From Strongylocentrotus purpuratus (Eukaryota; Echinodermata; Echinoidea; Camarodonta; Strongylocentrotidae): DNA of 64,000 bases. Positions 25,190-37,144 of this stretch are shown here, piece after piece (position 1 is the stretch's first letter; each line of letters starts with the position of its first letter). A program made the translations under genes and the position numbers. The notes under the pieces are model-generated. The model saw only the letters and a program-made list of their open reading frames with translations. It was not told where the DNA came from and searched no databases. The DNA is taken from NCBI RefSeq assembly GCF_000002235.5, contig NW_022145540.1, positions 182,501 to 246,500 on the forward strand, given 5' to 3'.

Positions 25190-25922
25190 CTGCATAAACA
25201 AAAACAAACAATGGGGGAGAAAAACAAAAAACAGTTAATAAATAACATTCATTTCATTCTTTTCTAGTTTCAATTTGTTACTCATGGCTTGAGTTTGGTC
25301 AGACTCCATTTCGAGTTTCAACAGACCGCTGACACATACATCTTGGGCACAGTTGTCACTGGCTTATAATATGTCAGTTACATGTAGACATATGTGATAA
25401 TTAGATCAAAACAAGATTTAAAACAGACCTATCCACAAGATCTGAATTACCAGACTGTTCTATAACCTATGAAATAGGTTATGAGCTGCATGACTTTGTA
25501 CAATCACTGGAAAACTACATTTCCATGATAACTTTTGATCAGGGTTAACTAATTTTTAATTGCATTTCCGTTTAACGGTAAGGAAATAATATGTTACTTT
25601 GGGCAGTCAAAGGGCAAATTATACTGTAGCAGCAAAAAGGGCACGAGAGGGGAACTGTAGTTTGTGAGGAGGGTTCATGTTGAAATGCCCTGGAATCTAA
25701 TGACTGCATTGAAGTATGTATTTTTTCATATTTCTAATGGGTCCATGGATTAAATGCCCGTTATCTCTTAGTAATATCCACTCAACAATTCCCACTCATT
25801 CTGAGCACTGAGCAGAAGTAATAATCCAGTGAAACAAAGTACATATTAAAAAAGATGGCTCAAGAGAGTCGAGAGAAGTTGTTTTTGTAAACAAGTGGTC
25901 TTTAATTACAGGTTTCATTAAA

Positions 25923-26084
25923 TACAGTGAAGCCTGCTTCAGTGACCATCTGGCTCTGAAGACCACAATGTTTGTTTCCTGTGAATAGTGTTGTATCAAA
26001 GGAACCTGTCCTTAAAGACCACCTGCCTATATAACCACATTTCTTGTCCCCCTTGAGTGGTCTTTATATACAGGTTTCACCGTA
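25923..26084. mobile_element. MITE with TACAGTxAAxCCTG ends (copy A)
   Basis: The ends TACAGTGAAGCCTG and CAGGTTTCACCGTA are inverted. The interior has paired GACCAC/GTGGTC motifs. Related copies are at 48666-48843, 49167-49313 and 58346-58501. Confidence 0.8.
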
Positions 26085-26384
26085 CACATTTTAATGTGCT
26101 TTTACTGACTGGTCTTTCAATACAGGCATTTGCTAATACAGACTCGACTGTACTTGGCTCATCTCCTCCATCCTCCCTCATTTACGGGTCACACTCATCC
26201 TCATGTTTATCAAATTAGTTCTTGTGCTGACCCAACCCACATGACACAGACAGGATGTCCTTCATTAACACACAGGGTACAGGCCATAGCATTGCTGGCT
26301 AATAATAGGTTAACTGGGTCAGGTAAGAACTATGCTGGGTTCGCTGTACTACATGAGTGAAGTAAATTCAGGCCATACCCTATT

Positions 26385-26652
26385 CAGAGCTGCCAACCTC
26401 CAGAACAGAAAATCAGTAATCACAAGGCTCAAAATCAGTAATTTGGGGTATAAATCAGTAATTTCTTATGCGGCGCTATGAATCTAAAAAAACGACACGC
26501 CAACACTGCGCGGACGCATGATTATCTGAAATTTTTGGTGATTTTACTCACACAAAGATGTTAAGTATTGAATTTCAGGTCATCACAACACAGTTTATCA
26601 TGAAAAATGGCTCCTATTCACAGCACTCGCTACGATAAATCATATTTAATTC

Positions 26653-26686
<34 letters not shown>

Positions 26687-26764
26687 GTAATTTGAGACAA
26701 CATTCCGTAATGGTCGTTAATTTCCGTACCAATTACGGAAAATCCGTACTAGTTGGCAGCTCTG
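26385..26764. mobile_element. 380-bp TIR element with CAGAGCTGCC ends
   Basis: CAGAGCTGCC at 26385 and GGCAGCTCTG ending at 26764 are inverted. CCTATT is repeated directly on both sides (26379-26384 and 26765-26770). The interior has repeated TCAGTAAT/CCGTAAT motifs and a poly-A run at 26656-26682. It lies downstream of MAF1. Confidence 0.75.
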
Positions 26765-27030
26765 CCTATTTCTGAATTCACTGGACGGTTTCTATTTAAA
26801 ATCGAAAGAACAATGGGGGTCCATGTTTCATTAAATGAAACATGATTGATAACAACCGACACAATTCTTTAAAAAATGTGTGTACAGCAATTCTCAAGCA
26901 ATGATTTCATCAGTTTATATTTGTTTAAATCCTGTTACATGTTACTGATGGCTCGGTCAGTGAAACAGGGCCTATACTGTACTACAAGCTGTGAACAATC
27001 TGTTTGTTTGTATGTTTCATTTGTTTTTGT

Positions 27031-27175
27031 TTACCTTCCACAGTAAAGAGGTTCTCCCTCTGCATAGTAATCTAGATCCTGCTGGCTCTCTCCATCCGAT
27101 TCCATCATCAGATCATCATCGTCCACATTCAAGGACAGGTCATGGCCCAGGCCAGAATCGTGGCAAAGGTCCCTC
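27031..27175 (-). CDS. MAF1: MAF1 coding exon 5 (acidic C-terminus)
   Basis: Acceptor cactgaag; encodes [20 protein letters not shown] and on to [12 protein letters not shown], stop TAA 27033-27031. The last bases, GGAAGGTAAAC, also form a possible donor. Confidence 0.82.
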
Positions 27176-27186
27176 CTTCAGTGAAG

Positions 27187-27228
<42 letters not shown>

Positions 27229-30200
27229 GAGGGGGGAATATATGACAAACAGTATTAGAGTACTAGAAAACAGGAAGATTAACATGTTACCAACAGCTAC
27301 TCACAAAACACCACTCCAAAATCCATCCCTAAAATCTGAATTCACCTTGCAAGTTTATTTCTTCTTCATTTGGAATAAGGGACAAAAAGATTGATGTATT
27401 TCACACAACTTTTAAAAATATTTCTCTTCATATACTGCCACACATCACAAATAGTTTGGAAGAAGTTACTTTGGCCAATCACACAAATCCAAAGAAATCA
27501 ACATGACAGTAGAAGATCATGGCTAAATGCAGCATGTTATTACATATGTGACGTGATGTCATGTACAGAAATGGAGTAGCTTTTGAGACTTGGGGGTAGT
27601 TTTAATGTCTGCCACCACTTAAGGTACACCAAATTTCCTTTATTTCATTGGCAAATTGTTTTAAAAGGGGAAAGCAGAAGAAACTTTATTTTACAAATAA
27701 TATCAATAAGTATGTTAACTGGGAATTATTCATTTGGTTACTTAGAACACCGTTAACAAATTCTAAATTTGTCATGATTTCAGCATGATAGTTTAGTTAA
27801 ATACCTTGTGGCTCGGCAGGTGAAAAAGAGAATCCTTTTCAGTTTCTTGTTGTAGAAGAAGTAGTTGAATGACCACAAGACTCCCTCTTCTCCAAAGGGT
27901 CTGAGGACAGATCTGGACTGTAGCTGTTGAAATCAATAGAAAAATAAAATGGACATGAAAATATACGTCTTATGTTAAATTCTTCAAAATATTCTTCAAC
28001 TAAAATACTTTAACATATCTTTTCCCCTTGAATCTTGACCACACACTAATAAAAACTATTGAGCTTGGCATGTAGATACAGCATCTCACAATAAATGAGC
28101 CCATAAATAACTGTTTCAGAGTTATTGCTAATCAATTAATCATAAAATTATGAAATATGTAGAATACAAGGAGGGAAATTCAAATGTCTATTTTGGCCAA
28201 TTTATCGATTTTCAACACTGCACTGAAACTGATGGTTGAAATTTCAACAGTTTACAAGTACATGCAGGCTGATAACTCATAAAGTTCATTAATATATGGA
28301 AATGTATGCAAACAAACACAAGTGGGGCTGGATTCTACTACCCTGCCCTTTTAAAGTAAACTTGGAAGGTTTTGTACCTGTAGATCTCACATTCTGTAGC
28401 ATTGATTTCATCATTGATGGCAGCCCAGAGCTTAGGCCTGATCTGAGTAGTGTACAGCTCCCCGCCTGCAGAGAACAGATTGCCATCGACTGCATTCACA
28501 GTCCAGTCCAAGCTTGGCTCTCGACTAAACTCGTCACTCTTGGCATCACTATTGATGAAAAGACAATGTCATTTATAGATGTATGAAGTCAGATAGATTC
28601 TCCTTTCACATACATGTATCATTTAATTGTAAGCTACAATCAAATTCTGAAGGGGAATATCTCATGCTTCATAAAACCTATTTAGTACACAAAGAGAGAC
28701 TTTAAAATTCAATCTGCTTCTATGCTTTTCAGACTCGGTTTTCCTGGCCCTGTAAAGTGGCGGATCCAGGAATGTAGGGGGGCAGAGTCCCTGGTTGCTT
28801 TTTTCCAAGGTTAAATACTATCGGTGGGGCTATTAAGACCTCCATATCCCATAATCCCAACGTTAAGACAAGTATGGGGCTAAGGGAATTTTGCCAGTGG
28901 AAGGGCAGCAAAGGCTACTTTATTGCCTATATTTATAAAGAAAAGAAATTGTTAAACATTGTTCCTGAACACAAATAACATGTACCTACTGTAAGTATTC
29001 ATTATTCATTGATTTTAATCTTTCAATATTAAGCAATTCTCACAAATTTCTTTCGGGAGCATTTACCTAAAATCGTAATCAGGGTGAAATGCGGCATTGA
29101 GCGTCGAGATGAGGTAGAAGATCATTTTCCTGCTGCAAGTATGGCACAGGGGTCCACCAGCTTCATCCCCGCTGCTGCGACTGACAATGTTTGGATGCTG
29201 GACCGTCAGTGCGCTCTGTGGAGGTGACAGGGCCTGTAACTCGCTTGGAGAATGACCGTTCTCCTGGCTCAATAGCTTGAAGAGACGTTTGTCCTGACCG
29301 GCCATCTTGCAGGAGTAGCTTTCCACCCTGAAGTAAAATTACCAAAGTTCAGTGAATGTATGATCATTACATACTGTAGATGTTTAGAACTTTAGATGAC
29401 CTTTTATAAGATAAAACTTGCAGTTACTCTATAAAAAAAAAATCTCCAATTTAAGATGTAACAAAGATTTTTTTACAAAAATTGTACAAAAGCAATCCAG
29501 GGAAACCTATTTGATTTTCTTTAAAGGGAATCAGTCTTTTCACGGAATAATCGAAGGCTCAACACTAATGTATACCAGTTAGGCCTACATTAATCAGTGA
29601 AAAGAAATTCAGAAGAGTATTAAAACAAACTAACAAAGAGCAAACTCAGCAAAGTGCTTCATCAAAACAAAGGCGAAATAATGCTCTTATTACCTGTACA
29701 GGGTAGTTTTACAAAATGCACACAATTTTTTTGCTTGCTTCCTTAGGAAAAGGTTCCACAAACATTATACAGTGCATCCCAGATAAAACAAAACCGAGAA
29801 TTATCGATGTTTTATCATTAATCACAATTATAATTGATAAATGACACATACATTTGGAAAGCTTAGATCCTCTTCTTTCATTTGATGCAACTCATAATAA
29901 TGCATATTTCACGCATGAGGATTAAAATAAATTTGAAGAGAGGAAAACAAAAAGTCATTTGGCGGACGATATCTGAATTCCTAAGAGAAAATCATATTTC
30001 TAGAAAGTTGAGTATCTGCCCTTTCATATGACACCTCAATCACACACACCCACCTCGACACAAAACCACAACAAACAGAAGTATTGATGCAAAGGAATTC
30101 AATCGATCGATGAACAGGCTCTGTCCTACCAACATCGATGGATTTAAGTATAAAGTAAAGTAAAGTAAAGTAAGTAATTAAAAAATAAATGTTTAAACAT

Positions 30201-31411
30201 TTCTTTGCTCCTGGGACATTGTATGAAGGGGTGACCAAAGTTCGCGGATATTTTTCTTTTCTTGCATATTTCAAAAAATCCAGATCAACATATATCATGT
30301 TCCATACGTCATAAGATTCGTAATTTATCATATAATCAGATTATATAACATTCCAAGGCTTTATTTACTTCAAATCAATGATAAGACGAGAATATCGGAA
30401 GCCTTACCACTACCGACGTCCGTCAAAAAGTGTGACCTAAGTTCGCGCATGATATTTACTGCCCTCTTGTGATGGGCTTTATATATGTAAACATTCCAAA
30501 AAGTTACGTATAGTTTCAATCAGAAGCCGAACTTTATATTGAAACTTTGAAAAATATAATAATTTCTCTCTATCATTGAAATATTGCCCGATAAAAATAC
30601 CCTTGTTAAATTTTGCAAATAAAAGACAATATTTTTCAATGTTTATGTGTTAATGTCAATGTAGTCCCTATCTGCATGTCATTTGTTTGTTTGAAAAAAT
30701 TATCATGTGTCTCCATTTTATATGTCAGCCATACACGAGTTCTCGCTCTTTTCTCTCTTTGTCTCTCCTCTTTCCCCTTTTAAATTTGTATTCTTACGAA
30801 CCATAGATTCATTGAAATTCACAAACACAGATACGGTGGAAGCAGGCGCGCAGGTTCCGTTTTTCGCGTAAGAAATTGGAATTTTATCATTATTTTTCGG
30901 AGTCGATCCCTCTAATAAACTGATTTTCATGTAAAAAAAAAACACAATTTGTCATGATAAAAAGCGTGAAAAAGCTAGCTTATTCACATTTTTATGCCGC
31001 ATTTTGACCTTTGGAGTTGTCGACGGTGCTCAAAGATTTCGTTGTCTCAGTCCCACACAGGCATCGCGTATCGTTCTCCTGTTATAAGCGCTTTTAGTGT
31101 TAGTACGCGAACTTTGGTCACGCGCGAACTTTGGTCACACCACCATACATGGTACATTGTCCAGTCAAGAAGCAACCTCTTGCCCCTCTGCCTCCCTGAC
31201 TTGTATAGACCCTATAATGAGAATTATTATTAAAGAGTATGAGTACAAGAAGATAGACCTGGAAACTCGACTGCTGTCTCAGCATTCTTCCAGTATTAGC
31301 GGTAAAGGTAAAGGTAAAGTAAACATACTTTCCAAGGATTCTGCATTCTCCCATTTCCATGGCAAGAGCTTCACTGATGGCTTCCAATTTGGGATTCTCA
31401 AGTAGCTTCAT
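27031..31411 (-). CDS. MAF1: MAF1, repressor of RNA polymerase III
   Basis: MAF1 is a conserved nuclear/cytoplasmic phosphoprotein that represses Pol III when nutrients or TOR signalling fall. Exons on the - strand: 31411-31329, 29327-29067, 28548-28378, 27923-27805 and 27175-27031, about 259 residues (human 256). Family blocks are [20 protein letters not shown] at the start, [20 protein letters not shown], then [39 protein letters not shown] and [20 protein letters not shown], and an acidic tail ([14 protein letters not shown]). Exon phases fit at every junction. Inside exon 4 one base appears missing between SSDP and GEEG, breaking the frame; a homopolymer read error is the simplest cause. 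The gene is divergent from the SHARPIN/HOIL-1-like gene and convergent with PFDN4. Confidence 0.95.
27193..27235. repeat. (AG)n followed by a G run
   Basis: AG dinucleotides from 27193, then a G-rich run to about 27235, in MAF1 intron 4 close to the acceptor. Confidence 0.9.
27805..27923 (-). CDS. MAF1: MAF1 coding exon 4 with apparent 1-nt deletion
   Basis: Acceptor TTTCAACAG, donor GTATTT. The first part reads [10 protein letters not shown] and the rest, in another frame, [19 protein letters not shown]. The break is at GACCCTTTGGAG (about 27893-27904), one base short of an open frame. A cryptic acceptor, TCCAG|ATCTG, would keep the frame open but discards the conserved SYxPDLxSD segment. 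Confidence 0.88.
28378..28548 (-). CDS. MAF1: MAF1 coding exon 3
   Basis: Encodes [20 protein letters not shown] through [20 protein letters not shown]. Acceptor ttcatcaatag, donor gtacaa; phase 2 at both ends. Confidence 0.93.
29067..29327 (-). CDS. MAF1: MAF1 coding exon 2
   Basis: Encodes [20 protein letters not shown] through [20 protein letters not shown]. Acceptor tttacttcag, donor gtaaat. It contains the LSPPQS segment, a Ser/Pro site in the family's phospho-regulated linker. Confidence 0.95.
30430..31140. mobile_element. Putative TIR element in MAF1 intron 1
   Basis: GTGTGACCTAAGTTCGCGC at 30430 and GCGCGAACTTTGGTCACAC ending at 31140 are inverted with one mismatch. A further direct copy of the motif lies just outside on the left (30231-30246) and another just inside on the right (about 31104-31121). 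No target duplication is obvious. Confidence 0.6.
31329..31411 (-). CDS. MAF1: MAF1 coding exon 1
   Basis: ATG at 31411-31409; [20 protein letters not shown] then GECRILGK, matching the family's N-terminus; donor gtatgt; phase 2 into exon 2. Confidence 0.95.
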
Positions 31412-32735
31412 CTTGGCTTCAATTCAGTTTCAACTTTCAAGTGAGCTGAGGAGCGACTGAGCAAGGTGATTTCACTGCGTCAAGAGATTTTGTTTGCACT
31501 TTCTCACTGCACTACACAGCCTGTTCTTAGACTTGGCACCGACTCTTGTTGATGTTGATGTAGACTGTAGAAATTGGAGTCCACGTCACGCGTCATGAAC
31601 GATACCCGGTTCAGAACAAGTTGTTGATCCAGCTTAAATTGTATAACTCCCAAATGTGATATTACTTGATTTAAATTGAATGCTCTTAGCAGAAGTAAAT
31701 GTTGGTGAAGCACACTATTAGACGCTTAAATAGTACTGCTTTACAATTTGTTAAAACTTTTCTCTTACTTCACTGAACACTTTTGCTCAACCAAATAAGT
31801 TCTGTGCTGCTGAGCTGAGCTGAGCTGTGTTGTGTTGACTGAGGCTGCAGTGCAGTGACAGTGTAAACCCGGCTCTAGCTAATTCACAATTTCAAGCTAA
31901 ACTCGGTAAACAGAGATTTGAACTAATGTTAAATTTACAGTGCTTTTCACAGTGATGACTCGGTATTTGATGACTCAGTCTAAAAACAACAGCACTTTGA
32001 GCGTTCGATAATGATTTCCAATCGCCTTCACCACAACAAGCCATTGGAATTGGATTACGGAAGGAAACAAACGGTACTCTGTACTTTGACCCGCTAAAAC
32101 GACGTCGACGATCCCACAACAGAAGAACCATCAAAATCCCGATTTCAGGCTTTCAGCTCAACGAATGACGCTCAAAAGGACTCAGTTATATACTTCAGGA
32201 TATAAGTATTCAATGAATGATATATGAAATTCGATTCGGACGCAAAATCTTGGAAAAATAGAACGTTTCCAAAGGTGAAGTCTCCTGTTTTATTCCAGTT
32301 TGAATCCCAATCAACTTCCTTTATTATTAATGCGCAGCTGATAAGCAGCCGTATAGTACAATGATGACGGACTTGTCAATTATTACCTAAATCGTAAAGA
32401 GGTATCCTTCCCATGATTCAGTAGAAAGTAAAATAGTATTGTTGCAATTTGTTTTTTCCATTAAATTTAAGATCAATTTATATCCTAGAACCGCTTATGA
32501 TCTAAATAAAAAAAGATTTTTCAATGATGTGTATTTTTGATAATTTATATAAAACATATCATATAATTTACATATCTAAAAAGGAATTGTGGGTATTTAG
32601 TTTGTATAATACTTACGGAGGTAAAGTACAATGACGTCAGGGGAAAGGAAAGGAAAGGTGTCCACCGCTGCCGATGATCCCATCGGAATGTTATTTACAG
32701 GATCACTTTAGTCTTGATGGACGAAAATACACCAC
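31412..32735. promoter_or_regulatory. 5' flank of MAF1 (- strand)
   Basis: Non-coding. It contains a short GCTGA direct repeat (31809-31835) but no element I can name as a promoter. It should include the MAF1 5' UTR and start site. Confidence 0.35.
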
Positions 32736-33615
32736 AGGCGGGTTTGGAGGGGGTGGGGGAGGGGAAGGGGAGAGAGAAGTAGTAAAAGGCGCGGATCCAG
32801 GTGGGGGGGGGGGGCGAGCGGGCCTCAGAGCCCCCCCCCCCCCCCCGGCAAAAAAGAAATAGAGAGAGAGAGAGAGAGAGAGAAGGAAAAGAAAGAAAAG
32901 GGAAAGAGGAGAGAAAGGGAAAGAAAATTAAGAGAGGAAGAAAAATGAGGGGGGGGGGGAGGAGATCGGGGGAGGGGGGGAAAAGGAGATCGGGGGGGGG
33001 GGCTGAAGTGCCTTTCCTCCTAGGCTGTTGCCTCCCTGTCCCCCCCCCCCCCCCCTCCCCCCCCGCCCCCGGTCAAAACAATAAGAGAGAAGGAAGGAAA
33101 GGGAAAGAAAAAAGGAGAAGAGGAGATACTGCAGGGAAGGAAAAAAGAGAAAGAAGAAATTAAGGAAAACAAGGGGAATATCAGTTGCAATTTTCCTGCC
33201 AACAAGTTGTGGAATGGAGGGGGGAAAGCCCTTGCCTCCCCCCCCCCCCCCCCCCCCCGCCTCGCTATAAAAAAAGAGAGAAGGAAGGGAAAGGGAAAAG
33301 AGGAGAGCTAAAAGGGAACAAAAAGAGGAAGAAGAAAAGAAGGGGAGATCAGTTGCGGTTAATCCCGCCAACATCGTGTGGTTCGGGGGGCCGAAAGGCC
33401 CTTGCCTCCCCTGCCCCCCCCCCCCCCAGCAAACCTTAAAAAAAGGAGGGAAAGAAGGGAAGGGAAAGGGGAAGAGGAAAGAAGAGAAAGGGAAAAGAAG
33501 AGAAAGAAGAAAGGTAGGGGAATTGGGAAATCAGTTGCGATTTTTCCCGCCAACAAGGTGTAGATCGGGGGGGGGGGGCACTGGAGTACTGTAGGGGGGG
33601 GGGGGGCTTGGGGGA
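32736..33615. repeat. Polypurine/poly-C tandem repeat, ~175-bp units
   Basis: Units consist of a C run, a long A/G-only stretch and a conserved link of the type ATCAGTTGCGxTTxxxCCCGCC. The link occurs near 33180, 33350 and 33530, giving a period of about 170-180 bp. The + strand is almost pure purine for tens of bases at a time. The left edge carries GGCGCGGATCCAGG. The Lys/Arg/Gly-rich and Pro/Ser/Phe-rich frames here are compositional artefacts. Confidence 0.8.
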
Positions 33616-33959
33616 AATAAAATTCAAACGTGGTTTATTTCTACTTCCATTACGGTGATTTAAAAAAGTTGCTGAACTCTTGACATAATTTTTCGAGAAT
33701 TGTCCTCACTTTTTAGTAAATCAACGTATAATTCTTTATGCGTTTGTTGCAAGATGACAAATTCCTAACTTTACGGTCAGGCAAGAAATTATGCTCATTG
33801 AGATGCCCACATGTCAGGGCCCGCGTAACCGGCGGGGGTTGGGAGCCTCGAGCTCCCTCCTCCCCCCCCCCCACACTTTTTTTGGAAAAGTTTATGAAAG
33901 AGAAATAGAAAGAAAGAGAGCAAGAAAAAAAGAATAGTGAACTGCCAGGGTCACAAATA

Positions 33960-34365
33960 ATAAAGTATTAAAATATGCTCATCTGACCGTGATTAAACGC
34001 CTAAAACCCCTGGATTTCAGAGCCCTATACTGAGGCGGGCCCTTAGATGCTCATCTGACTGTAATTAAATGCCTAAAACCCTTGAAATTCCGGGGGCTCC
34101 GCCCCTGAACCCCACGCCAAAAATACTGTAAATACTGTATCGGGCCCCTGAATGCTTATCTGACCGTTATAAAATGACTCAAATCCCTGAGTTTCATGGG
34201 GCTCAGCCCCCTTGACCCCACGCCAATTAGTAACCTGTCAGTGTTATGAATAAGGTATCAAAAATATGCTCATCTGACCTTAATTAAAATGCCCATATAC
34301 CCCCTGAGCTTCCAGGGGGCTCCACCCCTCGACCCCTGCCGGGGCTTTGCTCCTAGACCCCACGT
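33960..34365. repeat. Imperfect ~80-110-bp tandem repeat, GCTCATCTGACC units
   Basis: Four units start near 33976, 34049, 34153 and 34268 with (A/G)TGCTxATCTGACxxTxATxAA, followed by CCxAAAxCCC and GGGGGCTCxGCCCCxxxACCCC. Confidence 0.75.
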
Positions 34366-34619
34366 CAAGTTATGCTACGCTCATTAACCTTATCGCAAAT
34401 ACTTTAGCCTCCCCACCCACTTTGAAAAACGTTCAGCGGGGCCTGCATGTAAGAGAATGGGGTGATGCGGATTTTTTTTTGTCTGCCTCCCAAACGTTTT
34501 TGCTCATTCCGTCACTGCTGGTCACCATTACGTACCAATATTTGGTCGCAAAATTTCAAATTTGGGCCCCCCCCCCCCTAAGAAATCCTGGATCCGCGCC
34601 TATATACGTATAGGAAAGA

Positions 34620-35320
34620 GTGCAACTTTTTTACTTACACAGAGAAGTGCCCCATTTTCTTTAAAATAGATGCCCCTTTCCCCTTCTCAGAAGTGCCCCT
34701 TCAAGTTCATCTCTGGCTGATCAGCGCCACTTTTCATGTGTGAGAAATACTCCTTTCATCACGTTAAAGTGCCTCTTTTACTTCGACTCGCACTCCTTTT
34801 CCTTTTTAATATTTTTTTCACTTCATTAAGTGCATCTTTTTACCTACCATAATATTTCCCAATCTCGTTTACAAAGTGAGGCCTTTAAAAAAATTTAATC
34901 TATAGTCAATATAGAGAGTTATTTCTACCTTCAAAGAATCGGAGCATGCTGCAGCTTTGTGTAGTTCCAAGGACACAAAATATATGGCCCTTTAAACTGT
35001 CATGACATATATTTCTGTCCCCCGAAACAACATTTCACATATAGCCTTCCAAACATGTGCCCCTAATATAAAGCGACTGAGAGTAATTATTTTGAATTTA
35101 TAGAAAAGCTCGCTCGCTAGTCGCTACGCTCTCTTGCATTATTATGGTCTTATACATTCTTTCATTATGACTATGAGATAATGCTTAAAACCCTAACAGG
35201 TTGTTTCCACTAATAAGATCTTATCATAAATCTTTAAATATATTTTGCTCGCTCGCTTCGCTTGCTCATGAATGAATCTTCAGGCCATCGCCCACAACTG
35301 CAAAGTATGATGCTCAATCA
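34620..35320. repeat. GTGCCCC-array/GCTCGCTCGC repeat, copy 1
   Basis: There are spaced AGTGCCCCTTTTC-like units, then AAAGCGACTxAGAGTAATT (about 35077), then paired GCTCGCTCGC modules and AAAGTxTGATGCT. The same order recurs at 42160-43190, so both are diverged copies of one dispersed element. Confidence 0.65.
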
Positions 35321-35521
35321 TCTTGCATCTTGGACCACGTAAAGAGAAAATCTTGAAGATCTTCCCTGCTAAATTATATATGTATTAATGTAGGGTTATA
35401 TTATCTTTCTCTGAAATTTGTATTGTTTTCTATTTAAGGTATACTCTTTGTAGGTGCCCCCTTTTCCCCAAAATCGTTGCTGCAAGGGTTTGAGGTGCTA
35501 TCATCAGATACCTTTTGAAGA

Positions 35522-35755
35522 AAATGCATTCTTAGTGGTGGTGGTGGTGGTGGTGGTGGTTATTTCACCTGACTGTTAAGAAAGCACAAATGCTTGTAAG
35601 CCAAGCAACCAGACGGCCGACGGCTGGTCCTCTCCGAGGGACCTGGTAATGAGGATAAATGCCTTACCAAATGGCACTAGCGCATCGCTTTGGTTTCGAA
35701 CCCGGGTCACCGGATTACGAGACCACTGCTCTACCGACTGAGCTATCGCGCCTCC
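35522..35755 (-). mobile_element. tRNA-derived SINE
   Basis: On the - strand GGCGCGATAGCTCAGTCGGT carries a Pol III A box and GGGTTCGAAACC a B box (35690-35752). The anticodon position would read CGT, but the anticodon and T stems do not pair properly, so this is a SINE head, not a working tRNA gene. A unique body follows, with a (CAC)n tail that reads (GTG)n near 35536-35560 on the + strand. Confidence 0.75.
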
Positions 35756-35924
35756 CTTTCTTTGTTTTTTCATTGATTTTTAAAGTGAAAAGGGTTACCC
35801 TCAATCTCCCCCCCCCCCCCAAAAAAAAAAAAAAAATATATAATAATAATAATAATAAAATAAATAAATAAATTTAAAAAAAATTAAAAAAAATATTTTT
35901 TTTTTTTTTTTTTTAAGTGAATTT

Positions 35925-36190
35925 CTTCCACTCTTTTGTTTGTCATAATTATTAACTGGTTGTTGCAGGTTGGGGCGGGCACGTTAGCGGTGTCAATTCC
36001 ATTTTGGCGAGCGAGCATATAGCGAGCAAGCAAAAAAAATAAATTCTCTTTTAATAGAAATTAATAAATAAACTTGCTTTTATTGGTGCAGGTCAGGATG
36101 GACGCAATCGCGTTTAACGCGATTCAATTCCTTTTTGGCGAGAGGGCGAAAAAACTCTTCCATTTTCTTCCACTCTTTTGTTTGTCATTT
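35925..36190. repeat. Segment repeated at 37145-37380 (copy 1)
   Basis: About 230 bp, from TAATTATTAACTGGTTGTTG to GGCGAGAGGGCGAAAAAACT, is almost identical to 37150-37378. It is itself bounded by a short direct repeat, CTTCCACTCTTTTGTTTGTC (35930 and 36168). Confidence 0.85.
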
Positions 36191-37144
36191 TCCTTGCTCA
36201 ACGTTTTTTTCCGGGTCTGCAACCCCTCGATCCTTGACCAGAGCAGTGGCGTACCTGGGGTACTCCGTCAGGGGTGGCAAGCGACCGAAACAAACAAAAA
36301 AGGCGATGCTAATTTTCACTTCTGGCGAGCGAGCGAGCGAGCAAAAAAAAATCTTTAAGTAACGTTTGGTATATAAACTGGTATTGTTGCAAGTTGGGGG
36401 TGGGAACATTCACTTGTTAGCGACGTTAATTTCATTTTTTTGCAAACTAGTGTAGCGAGCAAGAAAAAAATCACTTCTTTTTTAATAATTGCCACTTAAA
36501 CTTGGTTCACTGAATTGTCCCATGCAGGGCGCGGGAACAATAGTGTGTTTAGGGTGATTTTATACCCATTTTAGCTAGCGAGCGAAAATACATCTTTCTC
36601 TCAATGAATTGCTATATAAAATTTGTTTCATTGTTGCAGGTAGGGGGCGGGCACAATCGTGTTTAAGGCAATGTCAATCCCATTTTGGCGGGCAGGCAAC
36701 CCCCTACATTTCTCTTTTTAATGATATTGTAGCAGGTTAGTGGTGGGCACATAATTCCACGAGCTAGCGATCGTAGCGAGCGAAAAAAAAAATCACTTTT
36801 CTTTTATAGGGAAAATATGGTACATAAAACTTGGGTTCATTGTTCCATGTCAGGGACGTGATTATTAAAAGCGGTGTTAATTCTATTTTGGCGAGCGAGC
36901 GTAGCGAGCGAGCAAAAAAAAAATCACTTCTCTTTATAGGGAAAATATGGTATATAAACTTGGTTTAATTGTTCCATGTCAGGGACGTGATTATTAAAAG
37001 CGGTGTTATTTCTATTTTGGCGAGCGTAGCGAGCGAGCAAAATTTTTGTAATGATAATTGGTTCATAAATTTCAGATTTTTTTGTTGCAGGGCAGGGCTT
37101 ACACAATCATGTCTATGCACGAGCACACCAAAACTTCTTTGAAT

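Noticed and set aside
32801..33627. Long frames on both strands (up to 148 residues)
   Set aside because: Polypurine/poly-C repeat; frames exist on both strands and in several phases.
35690..35755. Functional tRNA-Thr(CGT) gene
   Set aside because: A and B boxes are good, but acceptor, anticodon and T stems do not pair; a SINE head fits better.
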